Of a DNA stretch of 15,313 bases, positions 13,940 to 15,313 are shown in pieces. This DNA comes from Pseudomonadota bacterium (GTDB lineage: Bacteria; Pseudomonadota; Alphaproteobacteria; Micropepsales; Micropepsaceae), in NCBI GenBank assembly GCA_025360685.1, contig JANYBR010000523.1, positions 1 to 15,313 of the forward strand. Reading direction: 5' to 3'. Under the pieces are notes generated by a model that made no database searches, was not told the origin of the DNA, and was given only the letters and a program-made list of their open reading frames with translations. The translations under genes and the position numbers were made by a program. The first letter of the stretch is position 1, and each line of letters opens with the position of its first letter.

Positions 13940-14276
13940 CGCTTTCTCGGTGGTCTCAAGGGATCGACGCAACACTTTGTCCTCGGAAGAGACGATGGAG
14001 TGTGTCTCAATGGGTCACTGATATCGTTGGGGTTTCACCTCGGGAAAAGCGACGGAGTCGTCGGATCGCTGCCCGCGCGCCTCCAACGAGAATGCCAACT
14101 GCCTGCTCAGACAGCACTTTCCCCGGGGAACCGACTCGTCGGCTACTCCCCGGCCCACGCGAATAAAGTGGCTCGTCAGCTCAACGAACCACCACGTAAG
14201 ACTTCGCGGTTCAAATGTCCGGCGGAGAGATTAGATGCATGCGCTGCATCGACCGGTTGAGACTATCACCAAAGCG
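13940..14276 (+). mobile_element. MITE-like, internally deleted IS30-family element, copy 2
   Basis: A 337-bp element in the same orientation as the copy at 10506-10845. Terminal inverted repeats: left 13940-13973 (CGCTTT, then GGTCTCAAGGGATCGACGC) and right 14242-14276 (GCATCGACCGGTTGAGAC, ending AAAGCG). It carries the end of an IS30-type transposase gene and keeps its TGA stop, so it is better preserved at the 3' end than copy 1. Like copy 1, it lacks the central part of the transposase. Boundaries were set by where similarity between the two copies ends. Confidence 0.65.
14085..14260 (+). pseudogene. IS30-family transposase C-terminal remnant (in copy 2)
   Basis: The frame at 14085 reads NENANCLLRQHFPRGTDSS. 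A one-base deletion relative to copy 1 near 14135 then shifts it to another frame: YSPAHANKVARQLNEPPRKT and PAERLDACAASTG, ending at TGA 14258-14260. This is the family's expected C-terminus. Catalytic residues upstream are absent apart from the NENxN region. Confidence 0.75.
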
Positions 14277-14281
14277 AACAT

Positions 14282-14446
14282 TCCCGTTTGGTGGTGTTGG
14301 CCCCGGCAGACCGGTTAGCTCGTGTGCTCAAGCAGTGCTGCATTAGGTGCCGAGTGCTCGTCTGCTGGCACCTCTATGCCTCGTTGGAGAAGTTCACGGT
14401 CGCCGATGCGGCGAACGTGCCCCCGGTGCCGTGGCTGGGGGCTTAG
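14282..14446 (+). pseudogene. Possible C-terminal gene fragment
   Basis: A stop-to-stop frame without a start ends at TAG 14444-14446. Its end (YASLEKFTVADAANVPPVP) reads like protein. It follows directly on the MITE-like copy 2, so it might be a gene cut by that insertion. No family was recognised. Two small inverted repeats lie within: AGGTGCC/GGCACCT (14345-14373) and GCCCCC/GGGGGC (14419-14442). Neither has a T-run. Confidence 0.2.
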
Positions 14447-14461
14447 CCAACGAACGAGTTT

Positions 14462-15313
14462 CTATCGCTCCGCGTCGACCGCGCGCCAGGCTGCAGTGAT
14501 TTCGTCGAGCTTTGCCTTGAGGCCATCGGCAAGCGGACCGCCTTCACCCGCCACCAGACTGTCGGTGAGCTGTTCGGGGCGGCTGGCGCCGATGATGGGT
14601 GCGGTGATCGCGTTGTTCGAAATCACCCAGCGAACGGCGAGCGTGGTGAGGCTCATGTCCGACTCACCGGCGACCCTGCGCAGGTCTTCGATCGTGTTGA
14701 ACTCGCGCTCGTGCCAATAACGCGCTTGATACATCGCTCCAGCGCGGCCGACAGTAAAGCGCGTCCCTTGCTCGGGCGGCGCGTCTCGATTGTGCTTGCC
14801 GGTGAGGAGCCCGCCAGCGAGCGGATTGTAGGAAATGACCGCGACACCTTCTTCCTGGCAGAGCGGAAGCAGATCGCGCTCGAAGCTACGAAAGAGCAGA
14901 TTGTAGCGAGGTTGTACGGAATCGATGCGCACCAGGTTCTTCACTTCGCTGCGGCCAAGCGCGCGCGCCACACGATGCGCCATCCAGTTCGAAACGCCGA
15001 CATAACGCGCCTTGCCGGATTTCACGACGGTGTCGAGCGCCTCCAGCGCCTCGTCGATTGGTGTGGTCGGGTCGAAACCGTGCAGTTGATAAATGTCGAC
15101 ATAGTCCGTCTGCAGCCTTTTTAGCGACGCATCGATCGCATCGAGGATGTGCTTGCGCGACATGCCCTGATCCCAAGGCTTGGGACCCATCTGACCCACG
15201 CATTTCGTTGCAAGTACGAAGTTCGCACGCTTGCTCTTGAGCCAACGGCCGAGGATCTCCTCTGTCCGTCCCGCCGTCGTGCGATCACCGCCCAGCGGAT
15301 AGACGTCCGCCGT
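14462..15313 (-). CDS. Aldo/keto reductase (5' end outside the window)
   Basis: An NAD(P)H-dependent aldo/keto reductase. The window holds 283 C-terminal codons; family members are about 320-350 aa, so roughly 40-50 residues are missing at the N-terminus. The frame is open to the window edge, so a start inside the window (e.g. GTG at 15199) is not needed. Visible hallmarks: the catalytic tyrosine region TADVYPLGG, the catalytic lysine in FVLATKC, the histidine in IYQLHGFDP, the KARYVGVSNW strand, the PRYNLLFRSFERDLLPLC segment, and the cofactor-binding ITAPIIGASRPEQL. The pattern resembles AKRs of the YajO/Tas/PhlB-like group. Substrate unknown; likely a cytosolic carbonyl reductase. The stop is at 14462-14464. 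Confidence 0.92.
   Translation of the reverse strand, partial: TADVYPLGGDRTTAGRTEEILGRWLKSKRANFVLATKCVGQMGPKPWDQGMSRKHILDAIDASLKRLQTDYVDIYQLHGFDPTTPIDEALEALDTVVKSGKARYVGVSNWMAHRVARALGRSEVKNLVRIDSVQPRYNLLFRSFERDLLPLCQEEGVAVISYNPLAGGLLTGKHNRDAPPEQGTRFTVGRAGAMYQARYWHEREFNTIEDLRRVAGESDMSLTTLAVRWVISNNAITAPIIGASRPEQLTDSLVAGEGGPLADGLKAKLDEITAAWRAVDAER

Overview
The window looks like chromosome from a GC-rich alphaproteobacterium, probably of the Rhizobiales (Bradyrhizobium/Rhodopseudomonas-like). This rests on codon use with G/C in the third position, on the style of the small XRE regulators, and on the protein families recognised by eye; no database search was possible. No rRNA, tRNA or CRISPR was seen.

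Region 1 (1-2101) holds short genes: two small hypothetical proteins (369-587, 623-838), two closely related single-domain XRE-type regulators (1060-1305 and 1802-2101), and between them a small opposite-strand hypothetical gene (1343-1621). The second regulator sits 10 bases before the large operon and is probably its first gene. An inverted repeat lies just before its start.

Region 2 (2112-9214) is the core: six tightly packed genes for a membrane-bound oxidoreductase of the hydrogenase-4 / formate hydrogenlyase / complex I superfamily, in the order hyfB, hyfC, hyfE, hyfF, hyfG, hyfI. Two antiporter-like subunits (HyfB, HyfF), a NuoH-like subunit (HyfC) and a NuoK-like subunit (HyfE) form the membrane arm. 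A NuoC+NuoD-like large subunit and a NuoB-like [4Fe-4S] subunit form the peripheral arm. The large subunit lacks the cysteine pairs that bind the NiFe centre: the first CxxC is replaced by S-G-D-S and the second is changed to C-x5-C. The complex therefore should not be a hydrogenase. It belongs with the energy-converting-hydrogenase-related (Ehr) complexes, whose electron donor and acceptor are unresolved. No ferredoxin-like subunit, maturation protease or hyp gene is present. This is the most interesting system in the window.

Region 3 (9215-10393) has possible decayed coding sequence after hyfI, then two small membrane proteins on the minus strand.

Region 4 (10506-14276) is bracketed by two direct, diverged copies of a ~340 bp element. 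Each copy has inverted ends beginning CGCTTT and carries only the tail, and perhaps the head, of an IS30-family transposase, so these look like non-autonomous (MITE-like) derivatives. Between them lie a GNAT-like protein (minus), a secreted serine hydrolase of the beta-lactamase/esterase class C fold (plus), and a DoxX-like membrane protein (plus) whose reading frame is interrupted by an amber codon 20 codons before a second stop.

Region 5 (14277-15313) has a possible decayed fragment and the 3' part of an aldo/keto reductase gene on the minus strand, cut by the window edge.
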